The position numbers were made by a program, and so were the translations under genes. A stretch of 64,000 bases of DNA. Origin: Streptomyces sp. S465. GTDB lineage: Bacteria; Actinomycetota; Actinomycetes; Streptomycetales; Streptomycetaceae. This document shows positions 35,107-44,525 of the stretch, piece by piece; position 1 is the stretch's first letter, and each line of letters begins with the position of its first letter. Below the pieces are notes generated by a model that saw nothing but the letters and a program-made list of their open reading frames with translations, was not told the DNA's origin and ran no database searches. The DNA lies in NCBI RefSeq assembly GCF_026898115.1, contig NZ_CP114036.1, positions 2,666,001-2,730,000 on the forward strand, given 5' to 3'.

Positions 35107-36306
35107 GTGGAACTCACTCTTCTGGGCACCGGGTCGCCCGACGGGCTGCCGCGCCACGGCTGCCCCTGCGCCTCCTGCGCCGCCGCCGTCGGCGAGGAGG
35201 CGCGGGCCGCCACCTCGCTGCTGATCGACGGCGCGCTGCTGATCGACCTCACCCCGGGGGCCGCCTTCGCCGCCGCGCGGGCCGGCCACTCGCTGGTCGG
35301 CGTACGGCAGGTGCTGCTCTCGCATCCGCACGCGGGCCCGGCCGTCGAGTTCCCGGCCGGGCTGCCCGCGCCGGGGCGGGTGCCGGACGGCCGCCGGCTG
35401 TCCCTGATCAGCGGCCACCGGGTACGGGCGGTGGCGCTGGACTCCCCCGGTACGGGCTACGAGGTCACCGGCCCCGACGGCCCCCGGCTGCTGTACCTGC
35501 CGCCGGGCGGCGCCCCCGCCGGCCTCCCGGACCCGGCCGAGCCGTACGACATGGTGCTGCTCGATGTGCTGGGCCGCCCCGACGCCCTGGCCGCCCTGCG
35601 CGCCTCGGGCGCCGTGGGCGCCACCACGGACGTCGTGGCCGTGCACCTCGACCACACCGTCCCGCCGGGCCAGGAGCTGCACCGCCGTCTCGCCACGGCG
35701 GGTGCGCGGACGGTGCCCGACGGGCGGACGCTGATCGTCGGCGAGTACCACGCGGTGCCGGATCTGCCGCGCCGCACGCTGGTGCTGGGCGGTGCCCGGT
35801 CCGGTAAGTCCATGGAGGCGGAACGGCGGCTGGCCGCCTTCCCCGACGTGCTCTACGTCGCCACGAGCGGCATCCGCGAGGGCGACCCGGAGTGGGCCGC
35901 CCGCATCTCGGCCCATCGCGAGCGCCGCCCCGGCTCCTGGCGCACCACCGAGACCTGCGATCTGACACCGCTGCTCGCCCAGGACGGCCCGCCGCTGCTC
36001 ATCGACTGCCTGGCGCTGTGGCTCACCGACGCGATGGACTCCGTGGACGCCTGGGACGACGACAAGTGGGCGCACGGCGGTGAACGCGCCCTCCGCGAAC
36101 GGGTGTCCGCGCTCGTCGCGGCGGTCCGCGCCACCAGCCGTACGGTGGTGGCGGTGAGCAACGAGGTCGGCGCCGGGGTCGTCCCCGCGACCGCCTCCGG
36201 CCGCCGCTTCCGCGATGAACTGGGCCGGTTGAACGCGGCGTTCGCCGAGGAGTGCGAGCAGGTGCTCCTGGTCGTGGCCGGTCAGCCGCTGCCGCTGCGC
36301 GGCTGA
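35107..36306 (+). CDS. cobU: MBL-fold domain fused to CobU (adenosylcobinamide kinase/guanylyltransferase)
   Basis: A 399-residue fusion. Residues 1-215 look like a beta-lactamase-fold domain (VELTLLGTGSPDGLPRHGCPCASC, VLLSHPHAGPAVEF) in which the HxHxDH metal motif is degenerate. Residues 220-399 are CobU: the P-loop TLVLGGARSGKSMEAERRL, DVLYVATSGIREGDPEWAARISAHRERRP with the phospho-acceptor His, LLIDCLALWLTD, and SNEVGAGVVPATASGRRFRDELGRLN. CobU activates cobinamide for joining to the lower ligand made by CobT. The MBL part may have lost metal chemistry. It lies upstream of cobT but is separated by an inverted-repeat element. Confidence 0.9.
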   Translation: MELTLLGTGSPDGLPRHGCPCASCAAAVGEEARAATSLLIDGALLIDLTPGAAFAAARAGHSLVGVRQVLLSHPHAGPAVEFPAGLPAPGRVPDGRRLSLISGHRVRAVALDSPGTGYEVTGPDGPRLLYLPPGGAPAGLPDPAEPYDMVLLDVLGRPDALAALRASGAVGATTDVVAVHLDHTVPPGQELHRRLATAGARTVPDGRTLIVGEYHAVPDLPRRTLVLGGARSGKSMEAERRLAAFPDVLYVATSGIREGDPEWAARISAHRERRPGSWRTTETCDLTPLLAQDGPPLLIDCLALWLTDAMDSVDAWDDDKWAHGGERALRERVSALVAAVRATSRTVVAVSNEVGAGVVPATASGRRFRDELGRLNAAFAEECEQVLLVVAGQPLPLRG

Positions 36307-36917
36307 GCCCGTCGGGGCAACCTCGGCCGGGGCTCCTGGGCCGCCAGGTCTTGCGGGGCTGTTCGGCTCGGTGGGGTGCGGGTTTCGTCTCGCGCCTTCG
36401 GCGCACTTGAGCAGCGGGGCAGGGGGTGGGGGGCGGCGCCGCCGCCGGGCGCCGGGGCGGTGGGGGCGGGCGCCGGTGGCGGCTTCCGTGCTCGACGGCC
36501 GGGGCCCAGCCGGACTGCGCGCTGCGGGCTGCGGGGCAAGATCCCGTCGGCTTCCGGCGGTCCGGCGCCGCACTCGACGGAAGCTCGCCCCGCCTGGCCC
36601 CTCCCGGTACCCCCCCCATAAAAAACGCTTGATCTGACGCAACTAATTCATCAAACGTTTTCAGGAGGTACCCACCAACCCCCCTGCTGTCCGGCATCGG
36701 CCTCGGCCCCCGGCCACGGAAGCCGCCACCGGCCCCCGCCCCCACCGGCCCGGCGGACGGCGATGCGGGCCCGGCCCGGCACCCCCTGCCCCGCTGCTCA
36801 CGTGCGCCGAAGGCGCGAGACGAAACCCGCACCCCACCGAGCCGAGCAGCCCGACGCCGACGCCGACGCCGACGGCAACGCCGACGCCGACGCGGACGCC
36901 GACGCGGACGCCGACGC
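36307..36917. repeat. 493-bp imperfect inverted-repeat element with AT-rich centre
   Basis: Outer arms 36358-36428 and 36780-36850 match over 71 bp with about two mismatches; inner arms 36458-36490 and 36715-36747 match over 33 bp with one mismatch. Pairing weakens towards 36515/36690. The centre holds an AT-rich segment (36618-36662), very unlike the surrounding DNA, with its own hairpin AAAACGCTTGAT/ATCAAACGTTTT (36622-36633 with 36650-36661). No transposase and no clear target duplication is seen. Structure suggests a MITE-like or other palindromic element. Confidence 0.8.
36851..36917. repeat. GCCGAC hexamer microsatellite
   Basis: About eleven near-perfect GCCGAC/GCGGAC hexamers abut the right end of the inverted-repeat element, about 60 nt ahead of cobT. 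Length changes here would move the element relative to the cobT promoter. Confidence 0.75.
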
Positions 36918-36967
36918 GTGAGCCGACCCCAACCGGCGGAGCCGGTACCGCTTTCCGGCCGGCCCGG

Positions 36968-36980
36968 TAGGGTTCGCCAG
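36968..36980 (+). promoter_or_regulatory. -10-like TAGGGT before the cobT GTG
   Basis: TAGGGT at 36968-36973 ends 7 nt before GTG 36981, with no ribosome site; it supports an own, leaderless cobT transcript. Confidence 0.45.
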
Positions 36981-38030
36981 GTGAGTGCTCTCAATCTCGA
37001 TGACTTCGTCGACCTGATCGAGCGCCCCGACGGGGGCATCCGGCGTGACGCCGAGGAGCGCCGCGAGCGGCTCGCGTTGCCGCCGGGTGCGCTCGGGCGG
37101 CTGGACGAACTGGGCGAGTGGCTGGCCGCCGCGCAGCAGCGGGTGCCGGTCAAGCCCGTCGAGCAGCCCCGCGTCATCCTCTTCGCGGGCGACCACGGCG
37201 TCTCCGACCTGGGCGTCTCCGCCCGCCCCGCCAGGAGCACCCACCGCCTCGTCCGCGCCGTGCTGGACGGCGAGAGCCCGGCCGCCATCCTCGCCGCCCG
37301 GCTCGGCGCGTCCGTCCGCGTCGTCGACATGGCGCTGGACTGCGACCCCGGGGACCTCCCCGAGGAGGTCACCCGCCACCGCGTGCGCCGCGCGTCCGGC
37401 CGGCTCGACGTCGAGGACGCGCTCACCCTGGACGAGGCCGAGCGGGCCTTCCGTACCGGGATGGCCATCGCCGACGAGGAAGTGGACTCCGGCACCGACC
37501 TCCTCGTCCTGGGCGACCTCAGCGTCGGCGGTACCACCGCCGCCGCCACCCTGATCGCCGCGCTGTGCGGTACGGACGCGTCCGTGGTCACCGGCCGGGG
37601 CGGGGCCGCCATCGACGATCTCGCGTGGATGCGCAAATGCGCCGCGATCCGCGACGGGCTGCGCCGGGCCCGCCCGGTGCTCGGCGATCAGCTCCAGCTG
37701 CTGGCCACCGTCGGCGGTGCCGACCTCGCCGCGATCACCGGCTTCCTGTTGCAGAGCGCCGTGCGCCGTACCCCCGTGATCCTGGACGGCGTCGTCTCGG
37801 CGGCCTGTGCGCTGGTCGCCCAGCGGGTGGCGTTCCGTGCCCCGGACTGGTGGCTGGCCGGTCAGGCCAGCGGCGAGCCGGGCCAGGAGAAGGCGCTCGA
37901 CCGTATCGCCCTCACCCCGCTGCTCGACCACGGCGTCACGGTCGGCGAGGGTACGGGCGCGCTGCTGGCCCTGCCGCTGGTGCAGGCGGCCGCGGCCCTG
38001 TACGCGGAACTCCCCGAACACGACGGCTGA
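36981..38030 (+). CDS. cobT: Nicotinate-nucleotide:dimethylbenzimidazole phosphoribosyltransferase
   Basis: Makes alpha-ribazole phosphate, the lower ligand of cobalamin. Its 349 residues fit the family. Conserved segments are LPPGALGRLDELGEWLAAAQ, ILFAGDHGVSDLGVSA, LLVLGDLSVGGTTAAATLIAAL, PVILDGVVSAACALVA and LTPLLDHGVTVGEGTGALLALPLV, the last with the catalytic Glu. GTG 36981 is chosen because upstream in-frame sequence comes from the hexamer repeat region. Convergent with cobS. Confidence 0.94.
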   Translation: MSALNLDDFVDLIERPDGGIRRDAEERRERLALPPGALGRLDELGEWLAAAQQRVPVKPVEQPRVILFAGDHGVSDLGVSARPARSTHRLVRAVLDGESPAAILAARLGASVRVVDMALDCDPGDLPEEVTRHRVRRASGRLDVEDALTLDEAERAFRTGMAIADEEVDSGTDLLVLGDLSVGGTTAAATLIAALCGTDASVVTGRGGAAIDDLAWMRKCAAIRDGLRRARPVLGDQLQLLATVGGADLAAITGFLLQSAVRRTPVILDGVVSAACALVAQRVAFRAPDWWLAGQASGEPGQEKALDRIALTPLLDHGVTVGEGTGALLALPLVQAAAALYAELPEHDG

Positions 38031-38170
38031 GGTCCTTCCGACGGTCCTCCGCGGGAGCCGCGAGGGGGAACGGGCCGCGGACCTGCCGTAGCGGCGGCCG
38101 CTCGCCGCCGCGAACCCACCGCAACCCGGGCGCCGGGCGCCGGATGGTCCGGGGCCGGCGGCGGCCGGTC

Positions 38171-39166
38171 CTAACCAAAGGTCAGGATCACCAGGGCGGT
38201 CGTCGCGGCCGTCTCCGCGAGCGCGCCGAAGACATCGCCGGTCACCCCGTCGAGACGGCGGCGGCAGTGGCGCAGCAGGAGTTCGGCGGCCACCAGGGCG
38301 GCCAGGGCGGCGAAGGCGTGACGGGCGACGGCGTACGGGCCGAAGGGGGCGGCCGCCACCGCGCAGCCGGCCACCGCCACCGCCGCCACGACACCGGCGG
38401 ACCGCCACGGCACGGTGCCCGCGACGGCCGCGCCCAGTCCCTCCGGACGCGCCGCCGGGACTCCCACGCGCGCCGCGAGCGTCAGGGAGCAGCGCGCGGC
38501 GACACCGGCCACGGCCGCCGCGACCGCGCCGTGCGCCCAGTCCTGCCCGTACAGCTGGGCCAGGGCCGCCACTTGGCCGAGCAGGACGAACAGCAGCGTG
38601 ATCACGCCGAACGGCCCGATGTCCGACCGCTTCATGATGCGCAGCGCGTCCTCGGCGGGCTTGCCGCTGCCGAGCCCGTCCGCGGTGTCGGCGAGCCCGT
38701 CGAGGTGGAGGCCGCGGGTCAGTACGGCGGGTATCGCGGCGGTGGTGACGGCCGCCAACAGCGCCCCGGCGCCCAGGAACAGCAAGGCCCCACCCACTGC
38801 CGCCGCGCACAGTCCCACGGCCAGCCCGGCCAGCGGAGCGCACAGCATCCCGGCGTGGGCCGCCTGCCGGTCCCAGCGGGTGACCCGTACGGGCAGCACC
38901 GTGAGCGTGCCGAAGGCGAAGCGGACCCCGTCGGCCCAGGGGGCGCGCGGAGCGTGCGCGGGCGGCGGGTCGTACGCGGGGCGCGGCGGATGCTCCGGGC
39001 GGCCGGGGGGCTCCGCGCCTTCCGGGCGGTCGGAGGGCTCCGCGCCTTCCGGGTGCTCGGGCTCCGGCGCGCGCTCGGACTCCGGCCCGCGCGCGGACGA
39101 CCCCGGCTGCGGCGGCTGCGACGGGGAGTGCGGCTGCTGCGGCGGCTGCTCCGGCGTGGTGTCCAT
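38171..39166 (-). CDS. cobS: Adenosylcobinamide-GDP ribazoletransferase (cobalamin synthase)
   Basis: Integral membrane enzyme of 331 residues that joins adenosylcobinamide-GDP to alpha-ribazole. The signature motifs are RGLHLDGLADTADGLG (acidic Mg site) and RIMKRSDIGPFGV, followed by at least five TM helices. Unusually, the first 75 residues are a Pro/Glu/Gly-rich disordered extension (PEGAEPSDRPEGAEPPGRPE, a short duplicated motif) absent from typical CobS. ATG 39166 has the -10-like TAGCCT 8 nt upstream and no ribosome site; a shorter start within the tail is possible. Confidence 0.9.
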   Translation of the reverse strand: MDTTPEQPPQQPHSPSQPPQPGSSARGPESERAPEPEHPEGAEPSDRPEGAEPPGRPEHPPRPAYDPPPAHAPRAPWADGVRFAFGTLTVLPVRVTRWDRQAAHAGMLCAPLAGLAVGLCAAAVGGALLFLGAGALLAAVTTAAIPAVLTRGLHLDGLADTADGLGSGKPAEDALRIMKRSDIGPFGVITLLFVLLGQVAALAQLYGQDWAHGAVAAAVAGVAARCSLTLAARVGVPAARPEGLGAAVAGTVPWRSAGVVAAVAVAGCAVAAAPFGPYAVARHAFAALAALVAAELLLRHCRRRLDGVTGDVFGALAETAATTALVILTFG

Positions 39167-39180
39167 CGCGCGGAAGGCTA
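39167..39180 (-). promoter_or_regulatory. -10-like TAGCCT before the cobS ATG
   Basis: On the minus strand TAGCCT (39180-39175) ends 8 nt before the ATG and no ribosome site is present. Confidence 0.4.
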
Positions 39181-39368
39181 TCGCGCGGCCTCCCGTCCCT
39201 GAACGGCCACCGTCAATTCCGTTCCCCACCCGCCCCCGCTCCGAGGCCCCGGGCACCACGCCCCTGGGGCGAACCGAGCCTCGAGAACAAGCGACCGCAT
39301 ACGATGCGGAGGGCGCGGCCTGCAACCCATATCGGCCGACGAACCAACGGAAGAGGGACCCGACCACT

Positions 39369-40901
39369 GTGACTGCTCTGACTCTCAGCACCTCCTCCGC
39401 CGCGGCACTGCGCGCGGACGCCGTCGTCGTCGGCGTGGCGAAGGGGGCCAAGGGCCCCGTCGTCGCCGCCGGCGCCGAGGCCGTGGACAAGGCGTTCGGC
39501 GGGAAGCTGGCCGCCGTTCTGGAGACGCTCGGCGCGACCGGCGCCGAGGGCGAGGTGACCAAGCTGCCCTCCGCGTCCGGCCTCAAGGCCCCGGTCGTGC
39601 TGGCGGTCGGGCTGGGCGAGGCCCCGGCCAAGGGCGACGGCTACGCCGCCGAGACGCTGCGCCGGGCCGCCGGGGTGGCCTCGCGCGCACTGTCCGGTTC
39701 GAAGAAGGGCGCGTTCGCGCTGCCGGTCGAGAACGCGGCGGACGCCGGCGCCGTCGCCGAGGGCGCGCTGCTCGGTGCGTACGCGTACGACAAGAGCAAC
39801 GGCAACGGCGGCAAGGCCAAGGACGACAAGGACAAGAAGAACAACGGCCCGCTCGCCGAGGTCACCCTGCTCGGCAAGCCGCGCGACAAGGCGTACAAGG
39901 CCGCCGCCGAGCGCGCCACCGCCCTGGTCGCGGAGGTCAACCGGGCCCGCGACCTGATCAACACCCCGTCCAACCTGCTCACCCCGGCCGTCTTCGCGGC
40001 CGAGGCGGTCGCGGCCGCGAAGGAGCACGGTCTCAAGGCCGAGGTGCTGGACGAGAAGGCGCTCAAGAAGGGCGGGTACGGCGGCATCCTGGGCGTGGGC
40101 CAGGGTTCGGAGGCCCCGCCGCGGCTGGTCCGGATCGCGTACACCCACCCCAAGGCCGAGAAGACGCTCGCGCTGATCGGCAAGGGCATCACCTACGACT
40201 CGGGCGGCATCTCGCTCAAGCCGGCCGGTCACAACGAGACGATGAAGTGCGACATGAGCGGGGCCGCCGCCGTGTTCGCCGCGGTCGTCACCGCCGCCAA
40301 GCTGGGTCTGCGGGTCAATCTGACCGGCTGGCTGGCGCTGGCCGAGAACATGCCGTCGGGTTCGGCCACCCGTCCCGGCGATGTGCTGTCGATGTACGGC
40401 GGCAAGACCGTCGAGGTGCTGAACACCGACGCCGAGGGCCGGCTGGTGCTCGCCGACGCGATCACCCGCGCCGGTGAGGAGAAGCCGGACGCGATCGTGG
40501 ACGTGGCGACGCTGACCGGTGCGATGGTGCTCGCGCTGGGCAACCGCACGTTCGGGATCATGTCGAACGACGACGCGTTCCGCACCACGCTCCACGAGAC
40601 CGCGGAGCAGGCCGGTGAGCAGTCGTGGCCGATGCCGCTGCCGTCGGATCTCCGCAAGGGCATCGACTCCCCGGTCGCCGATCTGGCGAACATGGGCGAG
40701 CGCATGGGTGGCGGTCTGGTGGCGGGTATCTTCCTGCGGGAGTTCGTGGCGGACGGGATCACCTGGGGCCACCTGGACATCGCGGGCCCGGCCTTCAACG
40801 AGTCCGGACCGTTCGGCTACACCCCCAAGGGCGGCACCGGCTCCGCGGTCCGCACGCTGGTGCGGCTGGCGGAGCGCGCCGCCGACGGCGATCTCGGCTG
40901 A
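39369..40901 (+). CDS. pepA: Leucyl aminopeptidase (M17)
   Basis: A 510-residue dimetal M17 aminopeptidase. Catalytic signatures are LIGKGITYDSGGISLKPAGHNETMKCDMSGAA (metal Lys/Asp ligands) and the M17 signature NTDAEGRLVLADA, then DVATLTGAMVLALGN. The N-terminal domain has a Lys/Asn/Gly/Asp-rich loop (NGNGGKAKDDKDKKNNG, around residue 148) longer than usual. The start is GTG 39369 with GGAAGAGGG upstream. Mycobacterial pepB holds the same place. Role: peptide turnover; hexamer expected. Confidence 0.94.
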   Translation: MTALTLSTSSAAALRADAVVVGVAKGAKGPVVAAGAEAVDKAFGGKLAAVLETLGATGAEGEVTKLPSASGLKAPVVLAVGLGEAPAKGDGYAAETLRRAAGVASRALSGSKKGAFALPVENAADAGAVAEGALLGAYAYDKSNGNGGKAKDDKDKKNNGPLAEVTLLGKPRDKAYKAAAERATALVAEVNRARDLINTPSNLLTPAVFAAEAVAAAKEHGLKAEVLDEKALKKGGYGGILGVGQGSEAPPRLVRIAYTHPKAEKTLALIGKGITYDSGGISLKPAGHNETMKCDMSGAAAVFAAVVTAAKLGLRVNLTGWLALAENMPSGSATRPGDVLSMYGGKTVEVLNTDAEGRLVLADAITRAGEEKPDAIVDVATLTGAMVLALGNRTFGIMSNDDAFRTTLHETAEQAGEQSWPMPLPSDLRKGIDSPVADLANMGERMGGGLVAGIFLREFVADGITWGHLDIAGPAFNESGPFGYTPKGGTGSAVRTLVRLAERAADGDLG

Positions 40902-40943
40902 GCCGGGACGCGGCCGGACGCGGCCGGGCCACGGGCCGAAAGT

Positions 40944-40976
40944 CCCGTCGATTTCGCCCTCAACGAAATCGACGGG
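40944..40976 (+). terminator. Perfect 13-bp hairpin after pepA
   Basis: CCCGTCGATTTCG (40944-40956) pairs perfectly with 40964-40976 around a 7-nt loop, 43 nt past the pepA stop. Confidence 0.75.
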
Positions 40977-41017
40977 GCTCCGCGTTCCGCCTACGCAGGA
41001 GTAACCCCTGAACTGGG

Positions 41018-41094
41018 GTGTGGAGATTTCTCACACAGCGGCCCCGCGTCCCGCCTCCTCTCAACAAGTGCGAAGATGTTGTCCCGGCAGGACA
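41018..41094 (+). promoter_or_regulatory. lpd-sucB promoter region with dyads
   Basis: The gap upstream of lpd has a perfect 5-5-5 palindrome TGTCCCGGCAGGACA (41080-41094) and an imperfect GTGTG/CACAC dyad at 41018-41036. A -10-like GAAGAT (41072-41077) is adjacent. Either dyad may bind a regulator; none is identified. Confidence 0.4.
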
Positions 41095-41196
41095 GGGCCC
41101 CAGACACCAGGGCCGTGAGCAAGAAGCGGCCGAACACCCGCCGCCGCCCGGCCGACCGACGGCCGACCCCGGCGCACCATGCATGGAGGACGTGAC

Positions 41197-42585
41197 GTGG
41201 CGAACGACGCCAGCACCGTTTTCGACCTAGTGATCCTCGGAGGCGGTAGCGGCGGTTACGCCGCTGCCCTGCGCGCGGCGCAGCTGGGTCTGGACGTCGC
41301 CCTGATCGAGAAGGACAAGCTGGGCGGCACCTGCCTGCACCGCGGCTGCATCCCCACCAAGGCTCTGCTGCACGCCGGTGAGATCGCCGACCAGGCCCGT
41401 GAGGGTTCGGAATTCGGTGTCAAGACCACCTTCGAGGGCATCGACATCGAGGGTGTGCACAAGTACAAGGACGGCGTGGTCTCGGGCCTCTACAAGGGTC
41501 TCCAGGGCCTGATCGCCTCCCGCAAGGTCACCTATGTGACGGGTGAGGGCCGGCTGTCCTCCCCGACCTCCGTCGATGTGAACGGCCAGCGGTACACCGG
41601 CCGCCACATCCTGCTGGCCACCGGTTCGGTGCCGAAGTCCCTCCCCGGCCTGGAGATCGACGGCAACCGCGTGATCTCCTCCGACCACGCGCTGGTGCTG
41701 GACCGGGTGCCGAAGTCCGCGGTCGTGCTGGGCGGCGGTGTCATCGGTGTCGAGTTCGCCTCCGCGTGGAAGTCCTTCGGGGCCGACATCACCATCGTCG
41801 AGGCGCTTCCCCACCTCGTCCCGGTCGAGGACGAGAACAGCTCCAAGCTGCTGGAGCGCGCCTTCCGCAAGCGCGGCATCAACTTCTCCCTCGGCTCCCG
41901 CTTCTCCGGCGTCGAGTACACCGCCGACGGCGTCAAGGTCTCGCTGGAGAACGGCAAGACCTTCGAGGCCGAGCTGCTGCTGGTGGCCGTCGGCCGCGGC
42001 CCGGTCTCGCAGGGCCTGGGCTACGAGGAGGCCGGGGTCGCCATGGACCGCGGCTACGTCCTCGTCGACGAGTACATGCGGACCAATGTGCCGACCATCT
42101 CCGCCGTCGGCGACCTGGTCCCCACCCTCCAGCTGGCCCACGTCGGCTTCGCCGAGGGCATGCTGGTGGCCGAGCGGCTGGCCGGCCTGAACCCGGTGCC
42201 GGTCGACTACGACGGTGTGCCGCGGGTGACCTACTGCCACCCCGAGGTCGCCTCCGTCGGCATCACCGAGGCCAAGGCCAAGGAGCTGTACGGGGCGGAC
42301 AAGGTCGTCGCCCTGAAGTACAACCTCGCGGGCAACGGCAAGAGCAAGATCCTCAAGACCGCGGGCGAGATCAAGCTCGTGCAGGTCCGCGACGGTGCCG
42401 TCGTCGGCGTCCACATGGTCGGTGACCGGATGGGCGAGCAGGTCGGCGAGGCTCAGCTGATCTACAACTGGGAGGCGCTGCCGGCCGAGGTCGCGCAGCT
42501 GGTCCACGCCCACCCGACGCAGAACGAGGCGCTCGGCGAGGCCCACCTGGCCCTGGCCGGCAAGCCGCTGCACTCCCACGACTGA
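41197..42585 (+). CDS. lpdA: Dihydrolipoyl dehydrogenase (E3)
   Basis: FAD flavoprotein of 462 residues that reoxidises dihydrolipoamide with NAD+. FAD fold [20 protein letters not shown]; redox disulfide Cys46-Cys51 in [16 protein letters not shown] fold [16 protein letters not shown]; second FAD site ISAVGDLV; catalytic His-Glu in [16 protein letters not shown] 41197 (VANDAS) has GGAGGA 7 nt upstream; an ATG 18 nt earlier has no site. It is 53 nt from sucB, so E3 and E2 are probably one transcript. Confidence 0.96.
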   Translation: MANDASTVFDLVILGGGSGGYAAALRAAQLGLDVALIEKDKLGGTCLHRGCIPTKALLHAGEIADQAREGSEFGVKTTFEGIDIEGVHKYKDGVVSGLYKGLQGLIASRKVTYVTGEGRLSSPTSVDVNGQRYTGRHILLATGSVPKSLPGLEIDGNRVISSDHALVLDRVPKSAVVLGGGVIGVEFASAWKSFGADITIVEALPHLVPVEDENSSKLLERAFRKRGINFSLGSRFSGVEYTADGVKVSLENGKTFEAELLLVAVGRGPVSQGLGYEEAGVAMDRGYVLVDEYMRTNVPTISAVGDLVPTLQLAHVGFAEGMLVAERLAGLNPVPVDYDGVPRVTYCHPEVASVGITEAKAKELYGADKVVALKYNLAGNGKSKILKTAGEIKLVQVRDGAVVGVHMVGDRMGEQVGEAQLIYNWEALPAEVAQLVHAHPTQNEALGEAHLALAGKPLHSHD

Positions 42586-42638
42586 TTCATCCCGAGCGCG
42601 AACCATCCGTAAAGATCGTTAAGGAGCAACCGAACACC

Positions 42639-44399
42639 ATGGCGGTTTCCGTAACCCTGCCGGCGCTCGGCGAGAGCGTGACCGAGGGCACCGTCACCCG
42701 CTGGCTCAAGGCCGAAGGTGAGCGCGTCGAGGCCGACGAGCCCCTGCTCGAGGTCTCGACCGACAAGGTCGACACCGAGATCCCGGCCCCCTCGGCCGGT
42801 GTGCTGACCTCCATCAAGGTGGCCGAGGACGAGACGGTCGAGGTCGGCGCCGAGCTCGCCGTCATCGACGACGGCGGCGCGGCCCCGGCCGAGGCCCCCG
42901 CCCCGGCGGCCGAGCCCGCTCCGGCGGCCCAGCCCGAGCCCGCCCCGGCGCCCGCCGCCGAGGCCCCCGCCCCCGCCCCTGCCGCCGCCGCTCCGGCCGG
43001 TGGCGCCGAGGGCACCGATGTGGTCCTGCCCGCGCTGGGCGAGTCGGTGACCGAGGGCACCGTGACCCGCTGGCTCAAGGAGGTCGGCGACTCCGTCGAG
43101 GCCGATGAGCCGCTGCTCGAGGTCTCGACCGACAAGGTCGACACCGAGATCCCGGCCCCGGCCGCGGGCACCCTGCTGGAGATCCTGGTCGCCGAGGACG
43201 AGACCGCCGAGGTCGGCGCCAAGCTCGCCGTGATCGGCGCCGCCGGCGCCGCTCCGGCCGCCGCGCCCGCCCCGGCCGCCCCGGCTCCCGAGCCGGCCAA
43301 GGAGGCCCCGGCCCCGCAGGCCCCGAGCGCCCCGGCGCCGCAGGCCGTCACCCCGGAGCCGGTCGCCCCCGAGCCGGCCCCGGCCGCCCCGGCCCCGGCT
43401 CCGGCGCCCGCCCCGGCTCCGGCTCCGGCTCCGGCCGCGACCATCCCCGCTCCTTCGGCCCCCGAGGCCGAGGGCGCCTACGTGACCCCGCTGGTGCGCA
43501 AGCTCGCCGCCGAGAACGGCGTGGACCTGGCCACCGTCAAGGGCACCGGCGTCGGCGGCCGCATCCGCAAGCAGGACGTCATCGCCGCCGCCGAGGCCGC
43601 CAAGGCCGCGGCCCAGGCCCAGGCGCCGGCCCCGGCCGCCGCCGCGCCGAAGGCCGCCCCGCAGGCGGTGTCCCCGCTGCGTGGCCAGACCGTCAAGATG
43701 CCGCGGATGCGCAAGGTCATCGGCGACAACATGATGAAGGCCCTGCACGGCCAGGCGCAGCTGACCAGCGTGGTCGAGGTGGACGTCACCAAGGTCATGC
43801 GGCTGCGCGCCCAGGCCAAGGAGGCGTTCGCGCAGCGCGAGGGCGTCAAGCTCTCGCCGATGCCGTTCTTCGTGAAGGCCGCCGTCCAGGCGCTGAAGGC
43901 CCACCCGGCCATCAACGCCCGGATCAACGAGGACGACAACACCATCACGTACTTCGACGTGGAGAACGTCGGGATCGCGGTGGACGCCGAGAAGGGCCTG
44001 ATGACCCCGGTCATCAAGGGCGCGGGCGACCTCAACATCGCGGGCATCGCCAAGAAGACGGCGGAGCTGGCGGGCAAGGTCCGCTCCAGCAAGATCACCC
44101 CGGACGACATGTCCGGCGCCACCTTCACGATCAGCAACACCGGTTCGCGCGGTGCGCTGTTCGACACGATCATCGTGCCGCCGAACCAGGTCGCCATCCT
44201 GGGCATCGGCGCGACCGTCAAGCGTCCGGTGGTCATCAACCACCCGGACCTGGGCGAGACCATCGCGGTGCGCGACATGACGTACGTGGCCCTCTCCTAC
44301 GACCACCGCCTGGTGGACGGTGCCGACGCGGCCCGCTACCTGACGGCCGTCAAGGAGATCCTGGAGGCCGGGGAGTTCGAGGTCGAGCTCGGTCTCTGA
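42639..44399 (+). CDS. sucB: 2-oxoacid dehydrogenase E2 (dihydrolipoamide acyltransferase)
   Basis: A 586-residue E2 with two lipoyl domains, each with the lipoylated lysine in [10 protein letters not shown] (Lys43 and Lys166), separated by Ala/Pro linkers. Next is an E1/E3-binding domain [35 protein letters not shown], another Ala/Pro linker, and the catalytic core ending with [16 protein letters not shown] (catalytic His and Asp). It corresponds to mycobacterial dlaT, which serves pyruvate dehydrogenase, so it may serve AceE, 2-oxoglutarate dehydrogenase, or both. The two lipoyl modules are nearly identical in DNA as well. Confidence 0.95.
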   Translation: MAVSVTLPALGESVTEGTVTRWLKAEGERVEADEPLLEVSTDKVDTEIPAPSAGVLTSIKVAEDETVEVGAELAVIDDGGAAPAEAPAPAAEPAPAAQPEPAPAPAAEAPAPAPAAAAPAGGAEGTDVVLPALGESVTEGTVTRWLKEVGDSVEADEPLLEVSTDKVDTEIPAPAAGTLLEILVAEDETAEVGAKLAVIGAAGAAPAAAPAPAAPAPEPAKEAPAPQAPSAPAPQAVTPEPVAPEPAPAAPAPAPAPAPAPAPAPAATIPAPSAPEAEGAYVTPLVRKLAAENGVDLATVKGTGVGGRIRKQDVIAAAEAAKAAAQAQAPAPAAAAPKAAPQAVSPLRGQTVKMPRMRKVIGDNMMKALHGQAQLTSVVEVDVTKVMRLRAQAKEAFAQREGVKLSPMPFFVKAAVQALKAHPAINARINEDDNTITYFDVENVGIAVDAEKGLMTPVIKGAGDLNIAGIAKKTAELAGKVRSSKITPDDMSGATFTISNTGSRGALFDTIIVPPNQVAILGIGATVKRPVVINHPDLGETIAVRDMTYVALSYDHRLVDGADAARYLTAVKEILEAGEFEVELGL

Positions 44400-44429
44400 G
44401 CCCTCCGAGGCCCCCTCTGAGGCACTGCC

Positions 44430-44466
44430 GCGCCCCGCACGGGCTTCCCGTGCGGGGCGCGGTTTT
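44430..44466 (+). terminator. Intrinsic terminator after sucB
   Basis: A 14-bp perfect hairpin (44430-44443 with 44447-44460) with a 3-nt loop is followed by GGTTTTCGTT, giving a short T tract, 30 nt past the sucB stop. Confidence 0.85.
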
Positions 44467-44525
44467 CGTTCCGGCAGTACCGGGATAATGGCTGCTGTTC
44501 ACTGTTGGTCCCTAAGGAGCGCCCC

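Noticed and set aside
34966..36642. A long minus-strand extension of the 67-residue gene
   Set aside because: The extension is antisense to the MBL-CobU gene and has shadow composition; the conserved small protein starts at 34965.
36307..36980. A cobalamin riboswitch before cobT
   Set aside because: No B12-box or typical core is seen; the region is explained by inverted repeats and a hexamer repeat.
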